Shown in pieces: positions 47,449-59,000 of a stretch of DNA of 64,000 nt. Source of the stretch: Saturnia japonica (taxonomy: Eukaryota; Arthropoda; Insecta; Lepidoptera; Saturniidae). How positions within the stretch are numbered: position 1 is the first letter of the stretch; each line of letters begins with the position of its first letter. Position numbers and translations under genes: made by a program. The notes under the pieces are model-generated. The model searched no databases, was not told where the DNA came from, and saw only the letters and a list, made by a program, of their open reading frames with translations. Location of the stretch: positions 8,804,370-8,868,369 of the forward strand of contig CM065331.1 in NCBI GenBank assembly GCA_033032175.1. Direction: 5' to 3'.

Positions 47449-47699
47449 CTCCCGTGAGTATAAGTACCTAATGTAATATTTTTTTAATTTGATTTTTTCA
47501 AAATGTCTCGCGGGCCTGTTGTTGCCCATATATGGTCTACACGATTGCCTTCAAACTGATCTGTCAGCAATCTGATCAAAACCGAACCGAACTAAAACAA
47601 TAAACCGCAAACCGAAATAAAACAATATCCGAATCCCTTACTACGTCCTGTATAAACTTGACGAACAATTCCGAAATCGAGTGAATAAAGAGTGCCCTG

Positions 47700-48440
47700 T
47701 CTTAGAACGATTTCAGTATCCCAACAAGATGGTGGCTCCCTTGTTAGTACTTTCTAGGGAGTTTTTGAGGCACCTCAAAATGTATGCTTCCAGTTTATAT
47801 TTATAATCCACTTCAGTTATTTATTTATCTAAATGGATGACTAACAGCTAAATTGTCAAATTAAAAACAGCAAAGGAATCTGTTAGCCTATAACAAGTCA
47901 TCACGTTTAAAAACCAGGTAGGAGTTGTAAAAAATGTGAACAACTATATTAGCACAATCGTCATCACTGCTGATAAAAACAATAATAAAAATTATATACA
48001 CATTACTTCCTTATTCAATAAATCAAGACATAAGCACCTTCTAGCCGAAACCACATTTAATTGGAAAGGATCCAGTTTATGCTGCCTACACCAATTCATT
48101 GAAACGTTTACTTGCCCGCACTATATAAGAGTTTTGCCTATAATTAGATGAAGAGAAAGGAACATATTGTAGTAAAGAATAAAGCCGAGTTTGTTTGCCC
48201 GGGGCATTAAAATAGAGCTTTGTTAAAAGTTCAGGACTGTAATTAAATTTTTAATATCAAGATAAAGTCGTTAATTTCACGTCTGTTTGAAAGTGGTAAT
48301 TTATGCTCAATAACCACGCTATATCACGCAAAACGCAACCAATATTACATAATATAGGGTCAAAACCTAAGTTAATGTATTAAAAATAAAAACCATAACA
48401 TGTCACATCAAGATCTTACCAAAAACTCCAGTTGCCCTTA
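47700..48440 (+). repeat. Dispersed repeat D with internal insertion
   Basis: AAGATGGTGGCTCCCTTGTT and GGGAGTTTTTGAGGCACCTC (47720-47780), then after about 500 bp ATATCACGCAAAACGCAACC and ATCAAGATCTTACCAAAAAC. Compared with 3110-3435, about 400 bp of unrelated AT-rich sequence is inserted near 47820-48300. Confidence 0.45.
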
Positions 48441-49107
48441 AATATCATCCATATTATATATCGTTACTTATTGAAATGATGAGTTTCTTTTTTATTTATT
48501 ATTGTATTTTTAATTCTGTTTAAAAGTATATTAATACAAGTAATGGAACGCACGGTCCGAGCCTTTGAAACTATATATGCATGTATAAAAATGTTATTAC
48601 TTTTAAAAGAATATTAAATAGAAAACCATATTCTGAAGATATGTAAATGTTCGTAAAATAAAATGGGAAAATTAATTATTTTATTAATAAAGTTATGATT
48701 ATGAATATTTCAGGCATTTTAATTCATTTTCTCAAGAAAAAATGAAAAAAAAAATTATTAAAGAAATCGATTATTCTTATTACAAAAATTGATAATATTA
48801 AATTTAAATAAACTTTTCAAAATATTCTATTGTTATTTTAAATTTAACATCCCTAAGACACACGCACCGGCCGCAGCACAGCACAACGCTATCTATCTAG
48901 CTTTTATCTATGGCTTATTCGTTTCTGTGATTTCTCATTTCACTCACTTGCTATTACTGGCTGTTAGACCTTTGTTACTGTTAGTCAGTGGAAGTGTGTT
49001 GCCTGTTTTAAGCATTTAAAGCGGTTTTTGCATTGCCAATCGAGCTAATAATGTGTAATAAATAATGTAGCAGTACCCCTCCGCACCAAAAAGTGGCTGC
49101 GACAGCG
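48441..49107. other. No feature recognised
   Basis: The stretch is AT-rich, with a less AT-rich patch around 48855-49010. No protein or repeat was recognised. Confidence 0.4.
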
Positions 49108-49140
49108 GGTATATAGAGCGCGCAAGTGGCTCTCGTTTAG
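49108..49140 (+). promoter_or_regulatory. Possible TATA promoter
   Basis: GGGTATATAGAGCGCGC is followed about 30 nt on by CTCGTTTAGCGACTCACTTC, a plausible start region. It could drive the small gene whose ATG is at 49520, or belong to a repeat. No experimental-type evidence can be seen. Confidence 0.28.
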
Positions 49141-49519
49141 CGACTCACTTCGCACGTACCATTTTAATAAAGGTAGGCTTAAAAAACGTGTATCCAACGG
49201 CAAGAATAATAAATAAAAAAAAACACAATAAAACGCATAAAAAACTCTGCTTCTAACCACTTCAAACCAGAGATAAACTTCAAACCTTCAAACTCAAAGA
49301 ATATACCTACTCTGTTCAAACCGTTCAAACTGCTTCAAACTTTCGATGCAAGTGATTTCAATTTAAAATCTTAATTTCGTAAATCAGGTTTCAGTGCCTT
49401 ATTTTATACCTACATTATAAAATAATATTCTTTTTGATTTATATGATTATTTATTATAAGTACTTATAAATTATCAACGAAAATCAAAATATCGAGTATT
49501 TACTACAAAATACAGAAAA

Positions 49520-50402
49520 ATGTCATCTGAATCAGCGTTATCGGTTAAGCGTGAGGTATTAAGAAATAATTTTTCAGTTTTCTCTCCGAGTCTTTCTATT
49601 TATTAAAAATTATATTAATTTTCTAATGCTCTATGTACATATTTCAACCGATCTGAATATCGTATTCGTTTTACTATCGCCTGTGATAAAGATATCTGAT
49701 ACTACATATTATGCGAGCAATATAATTATATACAAAATGCCTGGAACGATTTGGATGAAATTATCTATTTAAATTGCCTGAGCAGGTCGTGTTCACCTTT
49801 AACTATAACAACATTTTAGTTTTACATTATGAATAGTTTTTTACAATGTTTAATACTATCTTATGTTGTTGAGCCAAAATAAATAAAATAACCTTCCTAG
49901 CTTACATATAATAATGTTATTGTTTTGCAATACAGGAGCGTCTCGGTCCACCAAATATTTACTTAACTGTGGTGAAAGTCAGTATTTATAATAATGGCCA
50001 TAGTTGACTTCAAAATGAACCCACCAAAACTCAGTTTTTGGTTGTACTTTAGATTAACTACCATTGAGCTTAGACTCAATTTTTTTTACAGTAAGATCAC
50101 TTTATAATAAGGCTAAATATAAAATTTCACACTAGAAAAAAATTGATGTTGAGAAATTAGTTTAGAAAAAAAACTTAATGTTTCTTTATTAGTTTAATGC
50201 TGAACACTAGGAACTTTATTTTCAGAAAAGTGATGCTGAGTTAACAAAGGAATTAGAGGCAGTGCGGGCTACAGTAAAGAGTCTCAGAGCATTTCTTTTT
50301 CTAGTACGTAAATTAAAAAATGATTTACATGAACTAAACAATAAATGTAAAGAACTTGATAATGTTAATTCACAGTTTTTAGATCTCATTAATAAAAAGT
50401 AA
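49520..50402 (+). CDS. Small coiled-coil protein, unrecognised, spliced
   Basis: The first exon (49520-49555) reads MSSESALSVKRE. The last exon (50226-50402) follows TTTATTTTCAG and reads KSDAELTKELEAVRATVKSL, RAFLFLVRKLKNDLHELNNK, CKELDNVNSQFLDLINKK and a stop. The heptad-like spacing of Leu/Val predicts a coiled coil, so a subunit of some complex is possible. Both exons are phase 0. A 36-nt middle exon (49938-49973, ERLGPPNIYLTV) with CAG acceptor and GT donor also keeps the frame, giving 70 or 82 residues. AATAAA at 50547 could be the poly(A) signal. I do not recognise the family. Confidence 0.55.
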
Positions 50403-50787
50403 AACTTGTTTAGATGAACTTATATCTTGTTTATTATTCTATTGTTACTTATGGTTTTAACTTTCTCCCGCCATGTAATAGAGGCTGGAAAAATGGGTCT
50501 TAAACCTGATTTAAATTTATGTGATGTTTTGAAAATATAATAGTACAATAAAAATTCTTTATTAGTGGGGTATATGTTCCGGTAAATATGCCACAAATAC
50601 AGAAACTGTGAATATGGAATGACAATTTATAAGGGATACATTCCTAAGTGACAAAAAAAAAAATGAAAAAAAAAAAAAAAAAAAAAAAATTTAATAAATT
50701 AAATAATAATTTAATTTAATTAATAAATTTTTATAAAGTATATAAAAATGTGAATTTAATTGAAGTTTTTGACCATATTGATTAATT

Positions 50788-51330
50788 ATTATCTTCAGGC
50801 TTAGGCAATGGTTTAAAGAATTTTGTAATTCTTCTTTCTTGGCAGTTTTTAAAAAGCTCCTTCAATTTAGACTGATATTAAGCAGTGGCATTAGCAATTT
50901 GCCTCTTCAAAATAAGACTTAATTCCATAGACAGGTCAATTTTCATAAAGAAATCACAATGCTCATTTGCCATTTTTGAACGTTCACTAAGATTTTTCAA
51001 ATTAAATGTCACGTTTCCCGTGCTTGTTGAAGCCTCTTCTTCAATGGGCTGTGAATTTAACATTTCCTCCAAGACGGATCCAGTCAAATCTTCATCTTGA
51101 GATTCAAGCAAGTTCTGAATATCACTTGATTGTATCTGTTTGAACCCATCTTGTTCTATTTCACTCACAATTTCTGCTATGTTTGCAGTCAAAGCAGTCA
51201 ATGTACTGATTAGATCCATGAATAAAGAAATCTTTAGCTGCCAATATAGGAATTGGGTTGCATTTTTTAAATCCGCTAATTATGAAAACGTGAATGAAGG
51301 AAGCGCGAATCAGGAGCTTTTACTTTAATT
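50788..51330 (-). pseudogene. Tigger/pogo-type transposase C-terminus, nonsense-mutated
   Basis: The minus strand reads DIQNLLESQDEDLTGSVLEE then NLSERSKMANEHCDFFMKID and LSMELSLILKRQIANATA, then an in-frame TAA at 50878-50880. The same frame continues YQSKLKELFKNCQERRITKF then FKPLPKPEDNN and a second stop at about 50788. The acidic DIxxLLES..E.LT block, the LKNL..MAxxxCDFF block and the final I-T-K-F-F tail (PIP-box-like) are typical of Tigger-family transposases. The catalytic domain is absent upstream. A stop lies about 50 nt above 51219 in the same frame. Confidence 0.82.
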
Positions 51331-51339
51331 GTTAATCAA

Positions 51340-52762
51340 TAAGTTAAGATTTTAAAAGGTTATAGTTCCATTTCCCCATTATATACTCGTATGAAATAAT
51401 ACTAACATTCAAGGTTGATCAAGGCCCCAGGTGTTTTGTTCACAGAGGAGCTAAAAAAGTATACTTATGGTGAAGGAACACGAAACTAAACCCCTAGTAT
51501 TATTTGCTATTTGCTTGAGGGTACTAGGATTTTTTTTTCGAAATACCATTTTTAACAACATTAATTGTATCAGGATTATTGGGTCTCTGTCTATCATCCC
51601 TGGTGGCAAAGTTTTGGTTTGTCTATAAGTAGTTGTACAATGTTTTCATACAATAATAGTGAGACATCCCAGTTCTAGATTATGAAATGCTGCTTTCATC
51701 TGGACATATTTCACTGCAGGGGTTGTCACATTTTTGTTTACTTAGTCTGTTGGCGCCACTTATATCCATCCATTATCCATTATCCATATATCCCTATTTG
51801 TATTATAACGACAGGTAATCTTTATTTATTTATTTTAATCAAAATCTGATGAATCGTCGCTCACGATATATGCGATCGATATCATTACTTATTTGGTCAC
51901 AACACTACAACTATCAAATTAGAACTCTCATTGAGAAAGTAAAGAAATGGAAATAGTATAATGTTATAATCATCAATCAATCAATTTTTTTGCCACATAA
52001 TATTGATTTATATATTTTTTTTTTTTTTTTAATCCTTAGGTACAGATTCTGGTATAACCTTGTACATGTGTAAACGTCATATTTTTATAAAATAATGCAT
52101 ATGCATAAAAGAGACGCTCGTTCAAGTTTTCACAGGAGCTGTCATCGAGAAACTAAAGAAATAGAAATGGTATAATTATTCTAATTTTTTTTTTTTCAAC
52201 TACCTATGTATTTTTTTTATTACTCTCCGGTTGCCTTTGGTGTCAAGTGTCAATGTCCCATACGATACGTATGCCAGCTTGGGCTAGCATCCGCTCTTCT
52301 ATTGTTCAGTAGACCACAGCTCAATTGATAATATACTGATAATAGTGATTGATTCACAATAAGCCATTGCTAGGTACCTGTTTTAATAAGTGTTATGTTA
52401 TGTAAAAGAAAAGATTGAAAATGAAAATAGATTACAGGTTTTCCTAGTAATATTTTTTCCTTATAACTAATATAGTTAGAAAAGCTATTTCCTTAATATT
52501 TTACTCGTTTAAATTTATACAATGTTTATGGTATTAGATTCTATACTATAAGTAAAAGAAAAACTATGTAGGTACCTACTGTATTTGATTAATACAGAAA
52601 TAATTGTAAGTTAGATCAAAAAGAAATGCTAATTATTCAACTATTGTACAGCTAATGCTAACATTAAGTAACTTAATCCATCACATTGTAAAATTTCAAA
52701 ATAAAACTACATAAGTTTGTGTTTGAAATGTCTTTTATTGTTGTAATTTTACTTAAGATTTA
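51340..52762. other. AT-rich region, no gene recognised
   Basis: Two related blocks, AGAAAGTAAAGAAATGGAAATAGTATAAT (51935) and AGAAACTAAAGAAATAGAAATGGTATAAT (52149), are about 215 bp apart and hint at an old tandem duplication. CCATTATCCATTATCCATAT near 51770 is a short simple repeat. Nothing coding was seen. Confidence 0.4.
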
Positions 52763-53010
52763 CGCCCGTTTTCAATAACCTATCTATCCTTTGTTTCAGT
52801 TACTAAAGATAAACAAATATAACCTTTTTTCATTACATTTTTTCCATAACCTATCAATGGATAGTTTTTCGTATCTACTTAATATATAATATCCATATCC
52901 TATAGCTTGAATAGATAAGAGGGAAGCCGATATCTGTCTTAAGATAGTACTTATTACAAATATTTAGTAATCGGGGATAGTAAAATAAGATATGTTATTG
53001 AAAACGGCCG
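52763..53010. mobile_element. 248-bp MITE with TTA target duplication
   Basis: The left end CGCCCGTTTTCAATAACCTA is mirrored on the right by ATGTTATTGAAAACGGCCG. TTA flanks both sides (52760-52762 and 53011-53013). A 3-bp TTA duplication suggests PIF/Harbinger ancestry. The inside holds repeated CTATC/GATAG motifs in both orientations. There is no coding capacity. Confidence 0.8.
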
Positions 53011-53286
53011 TTACTTGATAACTATTGTATGTGGTCTTATAATTTTAAATTTTACTAATTGAAGTGAAGTAAGTTTATGAATTAAAAAAAAAAAAACAAC
53101 ATGACACATTATCAAGATCCCGCCAAGAACTCTGTAATTATTGTTGTTAGGAAGTGTCATATCCTTCGGTTACATTCTCTATCGGTGTTCTGATTGTTTT
53201 TTCTGTAAAATAATAAAAGAAATTGGTTTTTATTTAGTAGGGAAAATAGAGCTCGCTTTGTTGCGCATTGCTTTGGGTTTAACTTA

Positions 53287-53605
53287 GCCATGGGTAACTC
53301 AGCAAAATTCCTTGCGCCAACTCAATAACTCAAGCGCAGCTTACTGCGCCGCCGCATTGCGTTAACTCAAATTTGCGCCATGATGTGGGCTCGGGCGCAG
53401 CAAAATAGTACGCTAGGCAAGAGAGTTAGAGAAATGAATGAGTCAGCTGATTAACGCGAGTTGGGTGCGACGCTGTCCCTTGGCCGCGGCCAACTCGCTG
53501 CGCTGAAGTGTGCTGTGCGCCAACACATTTGGTATAAGTGTGTTAACACACCCGGCGCAGTAAACTGAGTTGGTGCAATTGTTACCGCGCAGTGTTACCC
53601 ATGGC
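53287..53605. mobile_element. 319-bp GC-rich palindromic MITE
   Basis: The termini GCCATGGGTAAC (53287-53298) and GTTACCCATGGC (53594-53605) are perfect inverses, with TA on both outer sides. It is far richer in G and C than its surroundings and is built from recurring words, GCGCAG, TTGCGC and AACTCA, in both orientations. No protein is encoded. Confidence 0.72.
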
Positions 53606-53994
53606 TAGTTTAATTGGCATGGCGTACTGATATTTAAAAGTTACATAGTTATCTTGAGGTTTTTGGGTTTGTAAAATTAGGCAAGTATTTTGCGCCTCTG
53701 TTTATTTGTAGTAATAGGTAATAGCGTTTATATTATGTTTCACTGCTGAACAAACGTCTCTTCTCGTAGTAAAATGCGTGTAGTGGTTAGAGACTATTTT
53801 GAGTACTGTAACTTTGTAATAAGCTTGAAATAATTGTTAGTTTAATATATTTTGCTGTGAAATTTATTTTTTTCATCACTGCTATTTGACAGGTGATAAA
53901 TGAGAACCTGCTAAGTTCGTATAAAAAATATAGCTATTTTTATACATAATTTATTATTATACATAAAATGTTCCATGCCTATTTTGTGAAAATT

Positions 53995-54168
53995 TCATGT
54001 TGAAAATTTTGTGAAAAAGCACTCGCCAATGTCAATGTTTTTAAGTAATCGTAAAATTTACAAGGTGCTGTCTTCTGATAAAATGGTGGTTCCCCTATCA
54101 GAATGTCTATGGTCAGAATCATCTAGGGAGTTTTTGTGATATCTCAAAATGCATGTTTCCACTTTATA
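53995..54168 (+). repeat. Repeat D, left half of a split copy
   Basis: CTCGCCAATGTCAATGTTTT, TCTAGGGAGTTTTTGTGATA and CAAAATGCATGTTTCCACTT match 3127-3265. The copy is broken at TA by the Tc1 element and resumes at 62273. Confidence 0.65.
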
Positions 54169-54297
54169 CACACAACAAAAAAGTCTAAGCAACATGCGTG
54201 ATATTACAAATTTTTCCATTTATATTAATTAATTTCTAAATATTTACTCAAACAAAGTGCGTAGGTAAGTAAACTTTTTTGTTATTGATGACATATT

Positions 54298-54302
54298 GGC
54301 TG
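54298..54302 (+). repeat. BEL target-site duplication, left
   Basis: GGCTG precedes the 5' LTR and is repeated at 60803-60807 after the 3' LTR. A 5-bp duplication is as expected for BEL/Pao integrases. Confidence 0.85.
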
Positions 54303-54497
54303 TGTTCGAGATAAATCGGGCCTATGAGGATTGAATGGCAATCCGATACGTTCAAACTCGTGCGTCGATTTTTATTTGTATACCGCGTTTTTTTTATTTA
54401 CTGTCTTTTTTAATAAACCACCTCAAGTTACAGCTGCGCTCGTTTTTATTGTAAACTACCAAAATTATAAAACCTGGGCTAGGATTAAGCCCGCACA
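54303..54497 (+). repeat. 5' LTR of the BEL element
   Basis: It begins TGTTCGAGATAAATCGGGCC and ends AAGCCCGCACA. It contains AATAAACCACC as a likely poly(A) signal. It differs from the 3' LTR only at the C in ATTTACTGTC (T in the other). Confidence 0.93.
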
Positions 54498-54515
54498 TGG
54501 TCCTTCGAGCCGGAT
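54498..54515 (+). promoter_or_regulatory. Primer-binding site, tRNA-Tyr
   Basis: TGGTCCTTCGAGCCGGAT directly follows the 5' LTR. It is the complement of the 3' end of animal tRNA-Tyr (ATCCGGCTCGAAGGA plus CCA), so tRNA-Tyr is the likely primer. The tRNA sequence is from general knowledge. Confidence 0.75.
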
Positions 54516-55332
54516 AGAATAAAATTAATTGAATCAGTAAGATTGATGTGGATTTCAATTAGAAGGCGAAATTGGAAAGTACAACTGCATACGCATGGGT
54601 CATCACAAGGTCAAGACCGTTGCACGTTAAAAATTTTACTGTGAAGTGGATATTTAAAATGAAGATAACGCGTTTGGACTTTCATTATAACAACTAATTA
54701 TTGTTAAATTTCGCCCAACACTCTTATTCAGGTAGTATAGTGAGCTAATTAGCTGTTACTTATACGAGGTTAGTACCATGTATTACTATTATATTACATT
54801 AAAGTGTTGATTGTTAACGATTATGATTTATTATTGTTAAATACTTAGTCAGTTTTTATTATTATCTTTAGCCTTTGGATCCGATAAAGCATGGTTAAAA
54901 TACATACTTATTACCTAGTACCTTTTGTTAGTACTTTAGTCGGTACTTAGCTATTGTATTGCTGATTTAGTCACTTAATCATTCAATTAGCATTTGGTAG
55001 ATAATACATGTTATTAGTTATTTATTTCACTTAGTTATTTGTGTAGATTATTGTTAGTTTGTGAATTATTAGAAGTACAGTCAATGTTATTATTTTGTGT
55101 GTAGTAGTTTTTGTGTTAATGTAATATCTATGAGTGTTTAATTAATTTTTTTTTGTAGTTTCATATTATATTGTTGTAATATTACGTATGACAGATCACA
55201 GTATTTAGAACATACATCATAGTAAGGTTGTATATACTGCATAGTATAACTAGGTTTGTCATTTTGAGTAAATAGATTTGTAAAACCTTTCATTGTATAC
55301 ATTCCAGGTTGATTACACACCAGCCCTTCAAA
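54516..55332 (+). other. BEL 5' leader, non-coding
   Basis: About 0.8 kb of AT-rich leader lies between the primer site and the gag ATG. No open frame of note and no recognised motif was seen. Confidence 0.5.
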
Positions 55333-56010
55333 ATGCCAGACGATAAACTTATTAAACGTCGAGCCAGTTATAAAGGACGGTTAACTGCGTTCTCAAACTA
55401 TTTGAATTCTGTCGATGTTTCCCCTTTGGATGACTCCGAGGCAAAAGAGTTGCAATTACGGATCATCAAAATGGAGGCTATGTATGATCAGTTTGACGAG
55501 GTACAGTTATCATTAGAATGTAGTGAAGACAATATGGACACTCAGTTATCTGAACGTAACAGCTTTGAATCTATTTATTTCAAAACAGTTGCTCGGGCAA
55601 AGAAGTTACTCGACGAGTATAGTAAATCAGAGCAATCAGGAGGTGAAATAGTTTCGCGTCGTTCTACTCATAATACTGTTAAATTACCCACTATTTATTT
55701 ACCTAAATTTTGTGGATCGTATGATAATTGGATGGAGTTTCACGACACATTTTCTAGTCTTATTCATAATAATGATGAGATAGATAATATTAATAAATTT
55801 CACTATTTACGTGCCTCGCTAGACGGCTCTGCTACTGAAATAATCCAGTCGATTGAATGTTCTACAGCTAACTATACTATGGTTTGGAACTTGCTTTGTG
55901 AGCGTTACAATAATAAAAGACTTCTGACTCAAAATCACGTAACCGCATTATTTAATTTAGAAAAAAATAACAAAGGAGTCTTCTATAAATTTAAAAAACC
56001 TCATAGATAA
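55333..56010 (+). pseudogene. BEL gag, 5' part, ended by a frameshift
   Basis: ATG at 55333 opens MPDDKLIKRRASYKG. The frame continues through the Pao gag signature: PTIYLPKFCGSYDNWMEFHD, FHYLRASLDGSATEIIQSI and WNLLCERYNNKR. It leaves frame just after LFNLE, within an A-run at 55961-55967. The downstream gag-pol frame is already open from 55961. A one-base length change in the A-run therefore explains the break. It may be real, or a homopolymer sequencing error. Confidence 0.9.
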
Positions 56011-59000
56011 AACGAACAAAAACCTAAGGTCGTTAGAAATATTAGGCGAACCCACTCATTGCTGGGATACACTTCTTATTCACATTATTACACATAAATT
56101 AGATTCTAAAACATATCGTGAATGGGAGGAGCACAAAGGTCAGTTGGGTCGGGATGAAAAAATTACTTTTGCCTTTTTTCTTACATTTATTAAGAACCGA
56201 GCTGACTTACTTGAAGCTATAGAACTAGATTCCATAGCTTCTCGTGCTTCGGGTTCAAATACCTCTGTCAAAAGTAGCCCAAAGGTAAAAACCATGGTGA
56301 CTGTACGCGATTATGGCAATAAAAATAATTCCGACAATAAACGTTGCCCTAAATGTAATGGTGAGCATAAATTAAGTAGTTGCTCACAGTTTCTTGCGCT
56401 CACTAATGAGTCGCGGTTAAAATTACTTCCCAGTTTTAAAGTTTGTTTTAATTGTTTTGCTTCTGGACACTATGCTAACCAATGTAAAAAAACAGGATGC
56501 AAAATATGTCACCGTAAGCATAACACGCTTGTGCATATAACGGATTACAAACCTAAACCCGTTGACGAAATTACTTCTCTAGTTACAGGTGAGCATAAAA
56601 AACATCAGGACACACAGCAGCAACAAGTGCAGTCGCCCACTTTGAGTGCGAGTTTATCACTTTCTGCTAGTGTTGCGGCTGGGTCTCGTGATGCTCAGGG
56701 AGAAGTATTGCTGTCAACGGCGCTACTTAGGGTTTACGATAGTAATAACAAACCGCATGTCACGCGTGCTATACTTGATAGCGGCAGCACATCGTGCCTT
56801 ATGAGCGAGAAGCTATATAAACAGTTAGGTTTGCCAGCTAATAAAATTAGGAATTCTGTACTGGGTATTAATAACATTACCTCAAATATCAATAAAATGT
56901 GTCTATTGAGAATTAAATCATTAGATGACAGTTTTTTCACAAACATTCAGTGCTTCGTGCTGCCGTCAATTACCGAGTATGTTCCTAGTAGACCGGTAGA
57001 TATTTCAAGCTTGAAGATACCGAGTAGCATTTGTCTTGCAGATCCATACTTTCATGCACCGGCTCCTGTCGATATTCTTATCGGTGCTGATATCTTTTGG
57101 GATATTTTAGGATCGCAGACGCTTAAATTAGGAGACGGATTACCGATACTATGTGATACGAAACTAGGATGGCTCGTATCAGGCCCAATTAAAAGCGGTC
57201 ATGTATCCACATCGTCTCAAATTAAATGTAATTTTAATAGTATTGTCCCCGATGAAATTTATGTGTATGATAATATTCAAAATCAACTTTCTAGGTTTTG
57301 GCAACTCGAAGAAGTGTGTTTTAGTTCTCAGTACTCTCCAGAAGAAAAATCATGTGAGGAACATTTTGTCGAGAACACTACTCGTCTGAAAGATGGTCGA
57401 TTTTGTGTTCGAATTCCTCTCAAGCATTCGCCTGATAAATTAGGCGATTCTTTATTTCGAGCAAAGCAGTGCTTATTTTCTTTAGAACGAAGGCTTAAGG
57501 CTAAAACTCAACTTTGCGAGATGTACAAACAATTCATGTCCGAGTACCAGACCTTGAATCATATGACAAAATGTCATAAGGTTGATGCGATGCCAAATGC
57601 GCATTTCATACCACATCACGGAGTTTTACGTGAAAGCAGCTCCACTACTAAATTAAGAGTGGTTTTTAATGCAAGTAGTCCAACCACTTCCGGTCTTTCT
57701 TTCAATAATATACAAATGGTTGGACCGGTAGTACAGGATGATTTGCTTTCAATCCTTCTGCGTTTTAGGCAACATAAATATGTGCTTGCCGCTGACGTAG
57801 AAAAAATGTATCGTCAAATAACTGTTCATTCTGATGATAGATATTTACAACAGATTGTTTGGCGTGATGATTCTTCATCTCCAGTTGAAGATTATCAATT
57901 GAACACCGTCACATACGGTACAGCGAGTGCTCCATTTCTAGCGACACGTTGTTTAAAACAGTTAGGTCTAGAGTGTACAAACCGTAAGGTCTCTGAATCA
58001 ATTATTCACGATTATTATGTTGATGATTGGTTATCTGGTGGTGATGACCTGAACGAGGTAATTGATTTGCGTGATAACATGATTTCTACGCTGGCTAAAG
58101 CCCAAATGTTTTTAAGGAAATGGAAATCAAACGAAGTTCAATTACTAGTAGGACTAGATGCTCCACAATCTCCTTCACTGGATTTAAACATTGGAGCTTT
58201 AGAGCCGAGCAAAACGTTAGGTCTTGGTTGGTTGTCACTGTCTGATCAACTTTGTTTTCCTATAGGCGAGTCACTCACACGAGGGAATACAAAGCGTGAC
58301 ATGCTTTCTGTCATTGCACAGATTTTTGACCCTTTAGGTTTGTTGGCACCATGTATTATTGTTATGAAAATGTTATTACAAAAACTGTGGCTACATAAAC
58401 TCTCGTGGGACGACGAATTATCACCAGATATTAGCAAATTATGGGAAGAGATAATCATCAATTTGCCTAAAATAAATGATATTAGGATACCACGTCGTAT
58501 TATTTGTAGCTCTTATAAACAATTAGAGTTACACATTTTTACAGACGCTTCTGAGCGTGCATATGGAGCCTGTCTGTATGTGCGCAGTGTAAGTAAAGAG
58601 GGTGAAGTCTTTGTTCGGTTACTTCTAGCTAAGAGCAGAGTTGCACCACTGAAGCCCACAACAATACCAAGGCTTGAGCTTTGTGGTGCTTTAATTGGCA
58701 CTCGACTCTTTGAAAAAGCTATTTCATCTCTACGAGTAAAAATAACACGAACATTTTTCTGGACTGATTCCACCATTGTACTTGGTTGGCTTGGGATGTC
58801 GCCTAGCAAATTGCAACCATTTGTACGCAACAGAGTCGCTGAAATATTAGAAAAGACTAGCAACTGTCGTTGGAGGCATGTTCCTACTGCCGAAAATCCA
58901 GCCGATTACATATCTCGTGGAGTTGATATTAACGCTATACCTACTCTTGATAAGTGGTGGTCAGGCCCTAATTTTTTAAGTAAAGATATAGCTAGTTGGC

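Noticed and set aside
50885..51328. Plus-strand open frames opposite the Tigger remnant
   Set aside because: The minus strand explains the sequence with family-specific motifs; the plus frames are shadows.
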